A stretch of DNA of 64,000 bases. Origin: Marinobacter sp. ATCH36. GTDB taxonomy: Bacteria; Pseudomonadota; Gammaproteobacteria; Pseudomonadales; Oleiphilaceae. Shown here piece by piece: positions 43,842 through 52,490 of the stretch. Made by a program: the position numbers and the translations under genes. Positions within the stretch are counted from its first letter, which is position 1. Each line of letters begins with the position of its first letter. The stretch covers positions 310,001 through 374,000 of the forward strand of contig NZ_JAMJPL010000001.1 in assembly GCF_023555055.1 (NCBI RefSeq), read 5' to 3'. The notes beneath the pieces are model-generated. The model was not told the origin of the DNA, did not search any database, and saw nothing but the letters and a program-made list of their open reading frames with translations.

Positions 43842-46800
43842 TCATGATTGTGTCTCCCGGGCCTGTAACGCCAGTTCGATCATGTCATTCAGGGTTTGCA
43901 GTTCACTGTGAACCCGGTCCCAGTCTGGCCGTTCAGCCCTGGTACAGGCTTCCAGTATACCTGCCTGTCGTGTCATCTCCGGGTAGCCCATGGCACCTGC
44001 TGTGCCCTTGATCTGGTGGGCCTCGGTTTGCAGATGCTCTCGGTGAAGAGCACTGGCCGCCTTGCACATCAACTCTTGTCGGTTCCCCAGCCCGTCCAGA
44101 AAGCGCTCGGCCAGATAAGCAATATCCGCATCACTGGCGGCAGCGTTATCTTCTTTATCCACATCCACAAGATAACGATTCAAGACCATCAACAGATGGT
44201 CTTGGTCGATGGGCTTGTTCAACACCCCATCGCACCCAGCAGCCAGGAGGGCGTCATTCTCGGACTGATCTCCAGCGGTAAAAGCGATGATCGGGCGGCG
44301 AAAGCCTGCCTGGCGCAATAATCGGGTAGCTTCCATCCCATCCATTTCTGGCATGTGACGGTCCATCAGTACCAGTTGCACGGAGTCCGACAGCGCACTG
44401 CGTACCGCCTGATCACCGCTGGCCACGGTAATGACCTCCAGACCCTGAGCCCGCAGCATTCGCTCCACCAGCCGGCAATTGTCTTCGTTGTCCTCGGCCA
44501 CCAGCACTGTGCCGGAGTATCGGCGGGCACCACCCTGCTCAGTCTCCGGCCTTACCACCATATAACGTGCCAGCGCTTCGTAAAATCGCTGTTTGTCGAT
44601 GGGCTTGGCCAGATGATCATTGCAGCCCGCCAGCCGATAATCGGCAATGTCCTCCGTCATCACATTGGCGGTGAGAGCGATAACCGGGGTATTGAGACCC
44701 GCCTCGCGAAGGGCTGCTGTTGCATCTCGACCGTTCATGACCGGCATCTGGATATCCATCAGAATAAGATCGAACGACTCCCGCAATGCAAGATCCAGCG
44801 CTTCGGCACCGTTATTGACGTTCACCAGTTCCGCGCCGGTCCGGCTTACCAACAGGGACACCAGGCGACGGTTCACATCGTTGTCTTCCGCCAACAGAAT
44901 ACGCCCGGATAACCGGGGCGCCACCACCATGGGAATGTCACGCCGGCGCTGTGACAGTTCCGACGCATCGCGCAGAAAATGAACACCTTCCAACGGTCCG
45001 GTATCAATGGATAGCTCAAATTCGCTACCTTCACCGTAGGTGCTGGCCACCGAGATGTCGCCACCCAGCAATTCCGCAAGTCGGCGGGAAATACTCAGAC
45101 CCAGGCCGGTGCCACCGTATTGCCGTGCAATGGCCGCGCTGCCCTGGGCAAAGGGATCAAACAACCGGCCCAACTGCTCCGGCTTCATTCCTATCCCTGT
45201 GTCGACCACTCTGGCGACCAACTTATAGTGTTTGCGATCGCAGCGGACATTAAGGGAGATAGACCCTTTTTCCGTAAATTTAAGCGCATTTCCACACAGA
45301 TTGATAATAATTTGCCGGAAACGGGTTGGGTCGGTAGCGATCTGCTCGGGCAACGGGAATTCGCAGATAACATGGAACTCCAGCCCTTTTTCCCGTGCCC
45401 TGGGGGCGAAAAAGGCGCGGATTTCGTCCAGCAGTTCCGGCAGGTCGACCGAAACCACATCCACATCCAGCTTGTTGGCGTCAATTTTGGAGTGGTCGAG
45501 GATATCGTTGATCAGGTCCAGCAGATGCCGTCCACTGCGGACTACCGTTTCCGCACTGCTGTGTTTTTCCCGCTCTGTGAGGTCCGGGTCAAGGAGGGTT
45601 TCACCGTAACCGATGATAGCCGCCAGCGGCGTTCTGATTTCATGGCTCATGTTGGCCAGGAACTGGCTTTTGGCCTCCGCCGAGTTACGGGCCAGTTCCT
45701 TCTCCAGGCGTTCCTGCTCCCGTTCACGTTCAATGCGTTGGCGCTGGTGCCGTTCAGTGGCATCAATACAGGTACCCTCTAGATGGGCGGGTTCGCCGTC
45801 GTTGTCATACACCGTGTGAAGGGAAATAGTCGCCCATCGCTCCTCACCGGAACGGGTATAGTAACGCGCTTCAATACCCTTGACGGTACCCCGGGATTCC
45901 AACTGTCCGATCACCCAGCGGCGCACGCGCTCATCCGCAAAACAGGTCTCCAACGCATCCGGATTCCGGTCGAGCAGCTCACGGCTGCTGCCGTATCCCA
46001 TCAGTTTCGCCATTGCGGGATTGGCGGTGACAAAACGCCGGTCCAGGGACATCTGGAAAACACCCTCGATGGCGTTATCGAACAACGATTGGTATCGGCG
46101 CAGGTTGGCCAGAGCCCGCTGACTCCATCCCAGCGCCTCACCCTGGACCTGCTTGATGCGATCAGCCAAAGCAAATGAGAAAAGGATAATCTGGGCTGTC
46201 AGCCCGAACTGCGGGGCATAGGTGGTGAACATGTTCAGCGGCAGATAGCCCATGACGGTGAGGCCGTATATGCCGAAGCCCACCAGCGCCAGCGTCCAGG
46301 CAAAGAAGTAGGATCGTGCCGCCGGGTTGTAGTAACGCCAGGACAGGTAGCTGACCACAATCAGGATCATACTGAGCAGAATCGAAGCCAGTACAATCCA
46401 CTCCATCGCCGTGTGATACGGCAGAAACAGGGACAGCACAAAAGTCGCGATAATGGAGTACAGGCAAAGCTGGATAACCTTGTCCAGATCTGCCGATCGC
46501 TCCCGGGTTTCCAGCAGTGAGCGGGCCATCAGCAGGCCCCAGAACCAGGTCATGATGATCTGGTAGTGCAGATATTCCTTGTTCAGGAGAGCAGGACGCT
46601 CTTCCAGGAGCTGAATGCCATGCACCTGTTCAGTGGCAATGAACACCGTGGCAGATACCAGGTAGAGCACATAGTAGATATTGCTGCGCTCCCGCACGGC
46701 GACTGCAACAAACAGGTTATAGGCCAGAATAGCCAGAATGCTGCCCAGCAGGATGCCGCGCACGGCTTCGTCCACCGACACTTTTTCGATATAGGCATCC

Positions 46801-47363
46801 GGATGCCAGAGTGTGATCGGCAGCCGAAAAGTGTTGGTATTGGTGATTCGAAGATAGATGCGTGTTGAGGTACCCGGCTCCAGGGACAACCTGAACGTGG
46901 GATTGGGCACCGCCAGGTCACGCCCGGACCAGTCACCCTGGTAGCCGGCGCGGCGCTGCGCCACCAGTTCACCGTTCTGGACCACGTAAAGCACCACTTC
47001 ATCCACCAGAGGCAGTGCCAGCTCAAGGATCCAGTCAGTCAGGGCGGCACCGGCACCTACCTGCAGGTCAAACCGGGCCCAGAAGGCAGACTCTGTATAG
47101 CCGAAATTCAGCACTCCGCCCTCGTGGCGGGTAAAGGTTGCGGCGGTATCACCCACGATGTCATTGAAACTCAGATTATGCTCGGGGTCTTCCAGATACC
47201 AGATACAACTACCGAGGTCGCGCACACTGGCGGTAGCGTCGTTCAGCCGGATTTCGCCGTCCTGACAGCGCTCCTGCGCCATAACCGAAGCGGGGATGAC
47301 AACAGCCAGTAGCACAAGCATCAGACTCCTGAGCCACCGGACGTGACATTTCCATTGCTGCAA
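43842..47363 (-). CDS. Hybrid histidine kinase: 7TMR-DISM, PAS, HisKA, HATPase, two receivers, Hpt
   Basis: 1173 residues. A signal peptide (about 1-29) precedes a periplasmic 7TMR-DISMED2 domain (about 50-175) and a seven-helix 7TMR-DISM region (about 195-400), which together sense small molecules or carbohydrates. A PAS domain follows near 425-545. The phospho-His is in NMSHEIRTPL near 572; ATP-binding boxes include INLCGNALKFTEKG and YGGTGLGLSISRRL. Two receivers have acceptor Asp in LILMDIQMPVMNG (about 868) and LVLMDRHMPEMDG (about 999). An Hpt domain ends it (HQIKGTAGAMG near 1116). All phosphorelay residues appear intact. This is the LadS/BarA-like class, often controlling biofilm or secretion. 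Confidence 0.92.
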   Translation of the reverse strand: MQQWKCHVRWLRSLMLVLLAVVIPASVMAQERCQDGEIRLNDATASVRDLGSCIWYLEDPEHNLSFNDIVGDTAATFTRHEGGVLNFGYTESAFWARFDLQVGAGAALTDWILELALPLVDEVVLYVVQNGELVAQRRAGYQGDWSGRDLAVPNPTFRLSLEPGTSTRIYLRITNTNTFRLPITLWHPDAYIEKVSVDEAVRGILLGSILAILAYNLFVAVAVRERSNIYYVLYLVSATVFIATEQVHGIQLLEERPALLNKEYLHYQIIMTWFWGLLMARSLLETRERSADLDKVIQLCLYSIIATFVLSLFLPYHTAMEWIVLASILLSMILIVVSYLSWRYYNPAARSYFFAWTLALVGFGIYGLTVMGYLPLNMFTTYAPQFGLTAQIILFSFALADRIKQVQGEALGWSQRALANLRRYQSLFDNAIEGVFQMSLDRRFVTANPAMAKLMGYGSSRELLDRNPDALETCFADERVRRWVIGQLESRGTVKGIEARYYTRSGEERWATISLHTVYDNDGEPAHLEGTCIDATERHQRQRIEREREQERLEKELARNSAEAKSQFLANMSHEIRTPLAAIIGYGETLLDPDLTEREKHSSAETVVRSGRHLLDLINDILDHSKIDANKLDVDVVSVDLPELLDEIRAFFAPRAREKGLEFHVICEFPLPEQIATDPTRFRQIIINLCGNALKFTEKGSISLNVRCDRKHYKLVARVVDTGIGMKPEQLGRLFDPFAQGSAAIARQYGGTGLGLSISRRLAELLGGDISVASTYGEGSEFELSIDTGPLEGVHFLRDASELSQRRRDIPMVVAPRLSGRILLAEDNDVNRRLVSLLVSRTGAELVNVNNGAEALDLALRESFDLILMDIQMPVMNGRDATAALREAGLNTPVIALTANVMTEDIADYRLAGCNDHLAKPIDKQRFYEALARYMVVRPETEQGGARRYSGTVLVAEDNEDNCRLVERMLRAQGLEVITVASGDQAVRSALSDSVQLVLMDRHMPEMDGMEATRLLRQAGFRRPIIAFTAGDQSENDALLAAGCDGVLNKPIDQDHLLMVLNRYLVDVDKEDNAAASDADIAYLAERFLDGLGNRQELMCKAASALHREHLQTEAHQIKGTAGAMGYPEMTRQAGILEACTRAERPDWDRVHSELQTLNDMIELALQARETQS

Positions 47364-47501
47364 AATGTGATCTCCGCGAGGGCAGATGCCTGTTATTTGA
47401 TTTATTGTCAGCTGTCATGCGGGTGGCCGGAGGTTTTAGCGGCAACACCGCCAAACACTTTAGCGTTTTACTGACGAATACGCACCTCGGGGTCACATGA
47501 A

Positions 47502-48512
47502 ATGAGACATTCCTGCATTTTAGCCACCATACCGCTAATGGCGCTGTTTCTGGCCGGTTGTGGGCCGGAATCGTCTTCAGGGAGCAATTTTCGCAACCCG
47601 GCCGAGAGTGTTTCTCTATCTTTCAAGAGCTTCCAGCTCAGGAACCAGGAAGGGTTGCCCGAGATCCTGCCACGAACCATTTTCTTCGACTTCTACCGCG
47701 GACTTGAGCCCGCTGATGGCGAAGATGACGAGGGTGTTGCCGCCCAACTCCGTGAACGTCTGGACTTGTTGATGGGCCTCACCGCCACTGACGATGGCAC
47801 CAGTTACTCCAGCGCCCGCAATCCACTGGATTTGCTGCACCATGTGATTGCCTCCAATCAGGTCGACAACTTCAATCAGGGCCGTCGGCTGATGCAGGAC
47901 AGCATCACTGAAGGTGAAGGGGCACGGTATAACACCCCTGACACGAATGCGCTGATCCGCTTCACTGAAACCGGGAACAATAATGGCGGAGAACCCGGTC
48001 CGGATGAGCATTGGGTCTATACCCTTCTGGACTGGACCAGCAACCCACGGATGAACAAGATCTTCCGTGCTACCCAGTTTATTGCCAGGGAACCGGAAGA
48101 CGGCGACAGCAATCCTCCGGAAGTCAGAAGTGCGCTTTGGAGCGGCCGTTTTCATGGCCCGGATTTCTCCGTCAGTGGCTACAACCAGCCGGAGTTTTCA
48201 GCAACCAGCCTGACGGGAAGGGAACTGGGTAATGCAGAACTGAGAAAGGAATTCGTAGGCGATCAGAAAGACACTCTGTCACTGACGAAAACCTCCGGTA
48301 TTACAGTCCAGAACGAAGAACCGGATTGCATCCGGGTCGTGGTGGATTACCTGGATTCAGAGGTGCGGATTTTCACCTCAAAGGGCGAGGAACCCAACAA
48401 CGTGGACGAGGAAACAGAAACGTCTTCCCCGAATCCGGAGCACTGCGGCAACCAGCAGATTGGCAGCGAAGCCATTCTCTATCACTCTGAAGGCATCGAA
48501 CAGCGTCAGTAA
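47502..48512 (+). CDS. Predicted lipoprotein of unknown function
   Basis: 336 residues. A signal peptide ends in the lipobox LAGC, making Cys20 the acylated residue, followed by GPESSSGS, a Ser-rich linker. The mature protein is acidic and rich in Asn, Asp and Glu, with no recognised domain. Two late cysteines (in EPDCIRVV and EHCGNQQ) could pair. It starts 139 bases from the divergent hybrid kinase. Confidence 0.7.
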   Translation: MRHSCILATIPLMALFLAGCGPESSSGSNFRNPAESVSLSFKSFQLRNQEGLPEILPRTIFFDFYRGLEPADGEDDEGVAAQLRERLDLLMGLTATDDGTSYSSARNPLDLLHHVIASNQVDNFNQGRRLMQDSITEGEGARYNTPDTNALIRFTETGNNNGGEPGPDEHWVYTLLDWTSNPRMNKIFRATQFIAREPEDGDSNPPEVRSALWSGRFHGPDFSVSGYNQPEFSATSLTGRELGNAELRKEFVGDQKDTLSLTKTSGITVQNEEPDCIRVVVDYLDSEVRIFTSKGEEPNNVDEETETSSPNPEHCGNQQIGSEAILYHSEGIEQRQ

Positions 48513-48760
48513 CCGGCACTTTCCTGCATGTTCCAGTTCCTGAGAAAGCCCTTTTTGCGGTCGATCATCCGCTCATAGGTGGAGATCATGATGGCTGCAT
48601 GGGGGGCTTTGATCAGTCGCAGGGTTTCGATGCGGCGTTCCAGACGCTCTACTTCCGTACTGATCTGCTGGCAAATGTGGGAGCGAACACTGTCGTGATG
48701 GTCGAGCTTAACCGGGCGAAGCTGCTCCGGCCAGGGCTGTATATGCGGGCTTTTGTCCAT
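48506..48760 (-). CDS. Small helical protein of unknown function
   Basis: 84 residues from the ATG at 48760 with GAGGA upstream; an in-frame ATG at 48793 is less likely. The middle is a probable coiled coil (QISTEVERLERRIETLR) and the protein is hydrophilic. No family was recognised. Its stop overlaps the convergent lipoprotein gene end by seven bases. Confidence 0.6.
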   Translation of the reverse strand: MDKSPHIQPWPEQLRPVKLDHHDSVRSHICQQISTEVERLERRIETLRLIKAPHAAIMISTYERMIDRKKGFLRNWNMQESAGY

Positions 48761-48989
48761 GATCGTCCTCTTCCATTGAGTATTAATGATCAATACGCCG
48801 AGACCTCTGGTTCCATGCGTTATCGCGAGGTTCTACATAATACTGCACAACTGTCAGACAAACTTCAATAAAAATGAATAGAGTTTCATATATTTTGACT
48901 GTGGGGTCAGCCCACCTCTGGAAGCACACGCAAAAACCCCTGCTATAGTTCCATTCAGTGCATCCATTCAGGAATCAGGACAATTAATT

Positions 48990-49334
48990 ATGAGCCAGAC
49001 ATCGGTCGCCGACACACTGCGGGAATATCTCTCCCTACTGGAACTGCTAGATGATGCCTACTGGGAAGCCAGCTCCATTCATCACAAGGATATGCTGTAC
49101 GACATTATCAGCATCTTCAGCCAGGAAGTGGCGGAATTGAACAAGCTCAGCATTATGGACCACCACTATCCGTACGAAGTGATCACCGAGGGTATAAGGC
49201 GGGTAGTGCCCAAGCTGGAGCGGTTGGATGAAAACCGGGAAGATGTCATTCAGAGAACCCAGACACTGACAGATTTCCGCGACATCCTGTCGTCTGTGCT
49301 GGGCATTCTTGAGGCCCAATTGGCCACCATGTGA
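48990..49334 (+). CDS. Small acidic helical protein of unknown function
   Basis: 114 residues, nearly all predicted helix, acidic, without signal or membrane segments. AGGA precedes the ATG by about nine bases. The sequence contains conserved-looking HHKDMLYDIISIFSQEVAEL and RLDENREDVIQR segments, but no family was recognised. It stands between a convergent serine hydrolase and the small protein at 48506. Confidence 0.6.
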   Translation: MSQTSVADTLREYLSLLELLDDAYWEASSIHHKDMLYDIISIFSQEVAELNKLSIMDHHYPYEVITEGIRRVVPKLERLDENREDVIQRTQTLTDFRDILSSVLGILEAQLATM

Positions 49335-49355
49335 GACCGCCAGACATGGGGACGT

Positions 49356-50642
49356 TCAGGCCGCTACCAACGGCCGCTGGGCTTCAGGAATCAATGGAAA
49401 CCGATCACAGACCGTGTAGATGAAACGCGCAAGCGCAGGTATGTGGTGGCCAACAATCGGTACACCGGTATTGAGCAGGCTGACGGAAATATCCCGCGCC
49501 GCATCCGCCCAGCACAACTTGTTGATCAGGCCCACATGCCCAAAGGCATAACGGCTGTTCTGGCCCCATAACCCCATGGGATTGCCACCAAGCATCATGC
49601 CGGCGCTGAAGCGCATAGGGATCATCATTGTGCGGTCGATCTGCAATGATCCGAATTGTTGAATCGCCCGCCTGACGGTCATTTCGCTACAGATCCGCTT
49701 GCCATTCCAGACTCCGCCGTTAAGCATCATCTGGAAAAACCGGCCCATTTCTTCCGCTGTTCCACACAGGTTACCGGCCGGAATCACCGCTTCCTGGAAG
49801 CGCGGGTCATTCACCACCCTTTCCACGGTGCGGATATCACCGCCCAGGGCACGATTGACAATCCACGATACCGGGAAGCGCGGAGTTGGCCCGGTGGCGT
49901 AGTTGGTCGCCAGTTCCGAGACATGCTCCGAAGCAATGCCGTAGGTAAACCATCGCATGCCCATCGGCTTGCGGATGTAGCGGTCAATAAAGGCTTCAAT
50001 GCTGTCGCCAGTGACTTTTTCGAGCACCCGCTGCAACACAAAGCCACCAGTGATGGCATGGTAAGCCACCTTGGCACCATCCACTTCCACCGGTTTTGCC
50101 TCACAAAGCAACCGCCAGATTTCATCCCTGTCCCATAGAACGTCGATAGGCGTTTCCCGCGGAATTGCCGGTATACCACCACGGTGGGAAAGAATCTGAT
50201 GGACGGTAATCGTGCGTTTACCTCCGCCTGCAAACTCCGGGCAGTAATAGGACACAGGATCCATCAGGTTGACCAGCCCCTGCTCAACCAGGAGATGCAT
50301 CAACAGTGCGGTAACGGCTTTGGAGGCGGAAAAGTAGCAAATGGGGGTATCCGTGGTCATCGGTACTTTTATGGCTCCAGGCCTATCGCCAGGGCCGTTA
50401 CCTGTGGCATGGCCGATGGCCCGGTGCAGAATCTGTTCGCCCCGGTGTCTGACGGACAGCTGCAGCCCGGGATGCACGCCGGTACGGTAGAGCTTTTCCA
50501 CACTGCGCCAGATGTCCTCGACTACCTCCGGGTTCACGCCCGCCCGCTCCGGCATCTCTCCTTCCGCATCTCGGTAAATCACGGAAGCCAGATCATCGGG
50601 AACGGCACAGGTATGAAGGGCACGGCGGGCAAGTCGATTCAT
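49356..50642 (-). CDS. Beta-lactamase-fold serine hydrolase (esterase type)
   Basis: 428 residues. The serine beta-lactamase/class C fold is shown by the nucleophile motif YFSASKAVTALL near 106-117 (SxxK), the tyrosine-containing YHAITGGFVL near 196, and a late FGHVGL. There is no signal peptide. Members of this group (EstB, CubicO) hydrolyse esters or lactones and are often called beta-lactamase family; substrate is unknown. It lies 28 bases after the diguanylate cyclase gene on the same strand. Confidence 0.87.
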   Translation of the reverse strand: MNRLARRALHTCAVPDDLASVIYRDAEGEMPERAGVNPEVVEDIWRSVEKLYRTGVHPGLQLSVRHRGEQILHRAIGHATGNGPGDRPGAIKVPMTTDTPICYFSASKAVTALLMHLLVEQGLVNLMDPVSYYCPEFAGGGKRTITVHQILSHRGGIPAIPRETPIDVLWDRDEIWRLLCEAKPVEVDGAKVAYHAITGGFVLQRVLEKVTGDSIEAFIDRYIRKPMGMRWFTYGIASEHVSELATNYATGPTPRFPVSWIVNRALGGDIRTVERVVNDPRFQEAVIPAGNLCGTAEEMGRFFQMMLNGGVWNGKRICSEMTVRRAIQQFGSLQIDRTMMIPMRFSAGMMLGGNPMGLWGQNSRYAFGHVGLINKLCWADAARDISVSLLNTGVPIVGHHIPALARFIYTVCDRFPLIPEAQRPLVAA

Positions 50643-50669
50643 CGCTTAACCTTTGATTATGGTATTTAT

Positions 50670-52244
50670 CTACGGATTATGGGCTTCTTGAGCCAAGCGC
50701 GCCAGAACCACCCGATTGCGACCACTCGATTTGGCCTGGTACATGGCGGTGTCGGCCGCAGCACAGAGGGCGCGGGAATCAGTGCCATTGTCCGGAAACA
50801 CTGAAATGCCAATACTGATAGTCAGCCGCACTGTATTGCCATTGCCCAGCGGTTGTGGTGTTTCACTGATCAGCCTGCGCAGACGTTCGGCGGTTTCACT
50901 TGCTTCCAAGCGGTCCATTTCCGGCAGCAGAATAACAAACTCCTCTCCCCCGAAACGACCAATCACATCGACACTGCGAACGCTGTCCGCCAACAGGGCA
51001 CTGGTCGCTTTCAATACCGAATCGCCAGCCGCATGGCCATGGTCGTCGTTGATATTCTTGAAATGGTCAAAGTCGATCCATAGCAGTGACAGGGCGCGGC
51101 CATAGCGTTCGGCCCGGGCAATCTCTTCATCCAGTAACCGTGTCATTTCACGGCGGTTAAACAAACCCGTCAGTGGATCCCGTATTGCCAGCTCCGACAA
51201 TTCGTCTTCAAGCGCCTTGCGATCAGAGATGTCGAGGATGATCCCTTCCAGCACCAGGTCGCCATTATCCTCGACCGCTCTCCCCCGCTCCCAGACCCAG
51301 ATACGCCGGCCATCCTTGCGAATAATGGTGTATTCGATAGAAAACGGTTCGGCGTTACCAATAGCGGACTCAACCGCCCTCAAAATAGTATCCTTGCTGT
51401 CATCGGCAATCAGTTCAGCAAAACTGACGCGTTCGTTGTTCACAACCTCGTCTGGTTCGTACCCGGTCAGATCGCGGCATCCGCTGGATACAAACAGCAT
51501 GGTCCAGTGCTCATCATAGCAACAGCGGTAGGCCATGCCGGGCAGGTTGTCCATAAGCGTGGACAACTGGCGTTCACGCTTACGAATGGTGGTCTCCGCC
51601 TCACGAATGTCGGTAATGTCCTGGCCAATGGCTATGGAGCCGACAATTTCACCCTCATCATTCCGGAGGCTGCGGGAATTCCAGGACAGCAGCCGCTTAC
51701 GGCCCCCCTTGGTGGTAATCCGGGTTTCATAACCGACTACTTCACCATCATCCCGAAGAATATCCTCGGCACAGCCACGGATTTTTGCCCGATGATCCTC
51801 GTTCGGATACAGCCACTGCCAGATCTGGTCAGAGTTCAGAACCTCGTCGCGATGGTAGCCGCTGATTTCCTCTGCGGCCTTGTTCCAGAGAACGACCCGT
51901 CCCATGGGATCAAGCACGTTGATCCATACATTTGCCCGTTCAATCACACTTTCACGAAACTGGTTCAGCTGCCGTATTTCTTCCCGTTGATGGTGATGCA
52001 ATGACAACATGGTCCGGTCGCTGCTGAGTTGCCGCATCAGTGCCAGAAACAGCACCAGAGCCGTCACCAGGACAAACAGAATGCCCTTGTAGGTCTGTAC
52101 CCGGCGCAGTGTTTCCGGATCGGGAAACCATTGCCCCGCCAGATAATCCGAAAATGTTATCCATAACCATCCCGCCAGCAGGTAGACGCCCACAACCCAC
52201 AAGGATCGTCGCAGCGGCGCACGGCGGCCTTTAAGCTTTTCCAT
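50670..52244 (-). CDS. Membrane PAS-PAS-GGDEF diguanylate cyclase
   Basis: 524 residues. Two N-terminal transmembrane helices (about 14-32 and 52-70) flank a short periplasmic loop. Two PAS domains follow (about 95-215 and 222-345), then a GGDEF domain with the active-site motif RFGGEEFVILLP near 427-438 and the substrate region DHFKNINDDHGHAAGD. The GGEEF form is catalytically competent, so it should make c-di-GMP from GTP. An I-site RxxD five residues before GGEEF is not obvious. It is divergent from a GGDEF-EAL protein at 52491. Confidence 0.92.
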   Translation of the reverse strand: MEKLKGRRAPLRRSLWVVGVYLLAGWLWITFSDYLAGQWFPDPETLRRVQTYKGILFVLVTALVLFLALMRQLSSDRTMLSLHHHQREEIRQLNQFRESVIERANVWINVLDPMGRVVLWNKAAEEISGYHRDEVLNSDQIWQWLYPNEDHRAKIRGCAEDILRDDGEVVGYETRITTKGGRKRLLSWNSRSLRNDEGEIVGSIAIGQDITDIREAETTIRKRERQLSTLMDNLPGMAYRCCYDEHWTMLFVSSGCRDLTGYEPDEVVNNERVSFAELIADDSKDTILRAVESAIGNAEPFSIEYTIIRKDGRRIWVWERGRAVEDNGDLVLEGIILDISDRKALEDELSELAIRDPLTGLFNRREMTRLLDEEIARAERYGRALSLLWIDFDHFKNINDDHGHAAGDSVLKATSALLADSVRSVDVIGRFGGEEFVILLPEMDRLEASETAERLRRLISETPQPLGNGNTVRLTISIGISVFPDNGTDSRALCAAADTAMYQAKSSGRNRVVLARLAQEAHNP

Positions 52245-52490
52245 TCAAATACTATCCCCGGATGCCGGCAGTGTCCCCGATCGTGCACACACCGGGGGAA
52301 CAAAGAAAATATTACGGTATACCCTGAAGTTAGTCACTGGGAGCCTGGGCGTCGAGTGCAGTTTGCAATTGATTACGTTCCGCTAACGAAGCGGAACACA
52401 CCGGAGATGCTATTTTTCGCTTTCTGGCCTAGTGTAGGGGAAGCATGACATCCCGTCAGTTTCAGCCGACAGTTCCCGGAGAGGCAAAAC

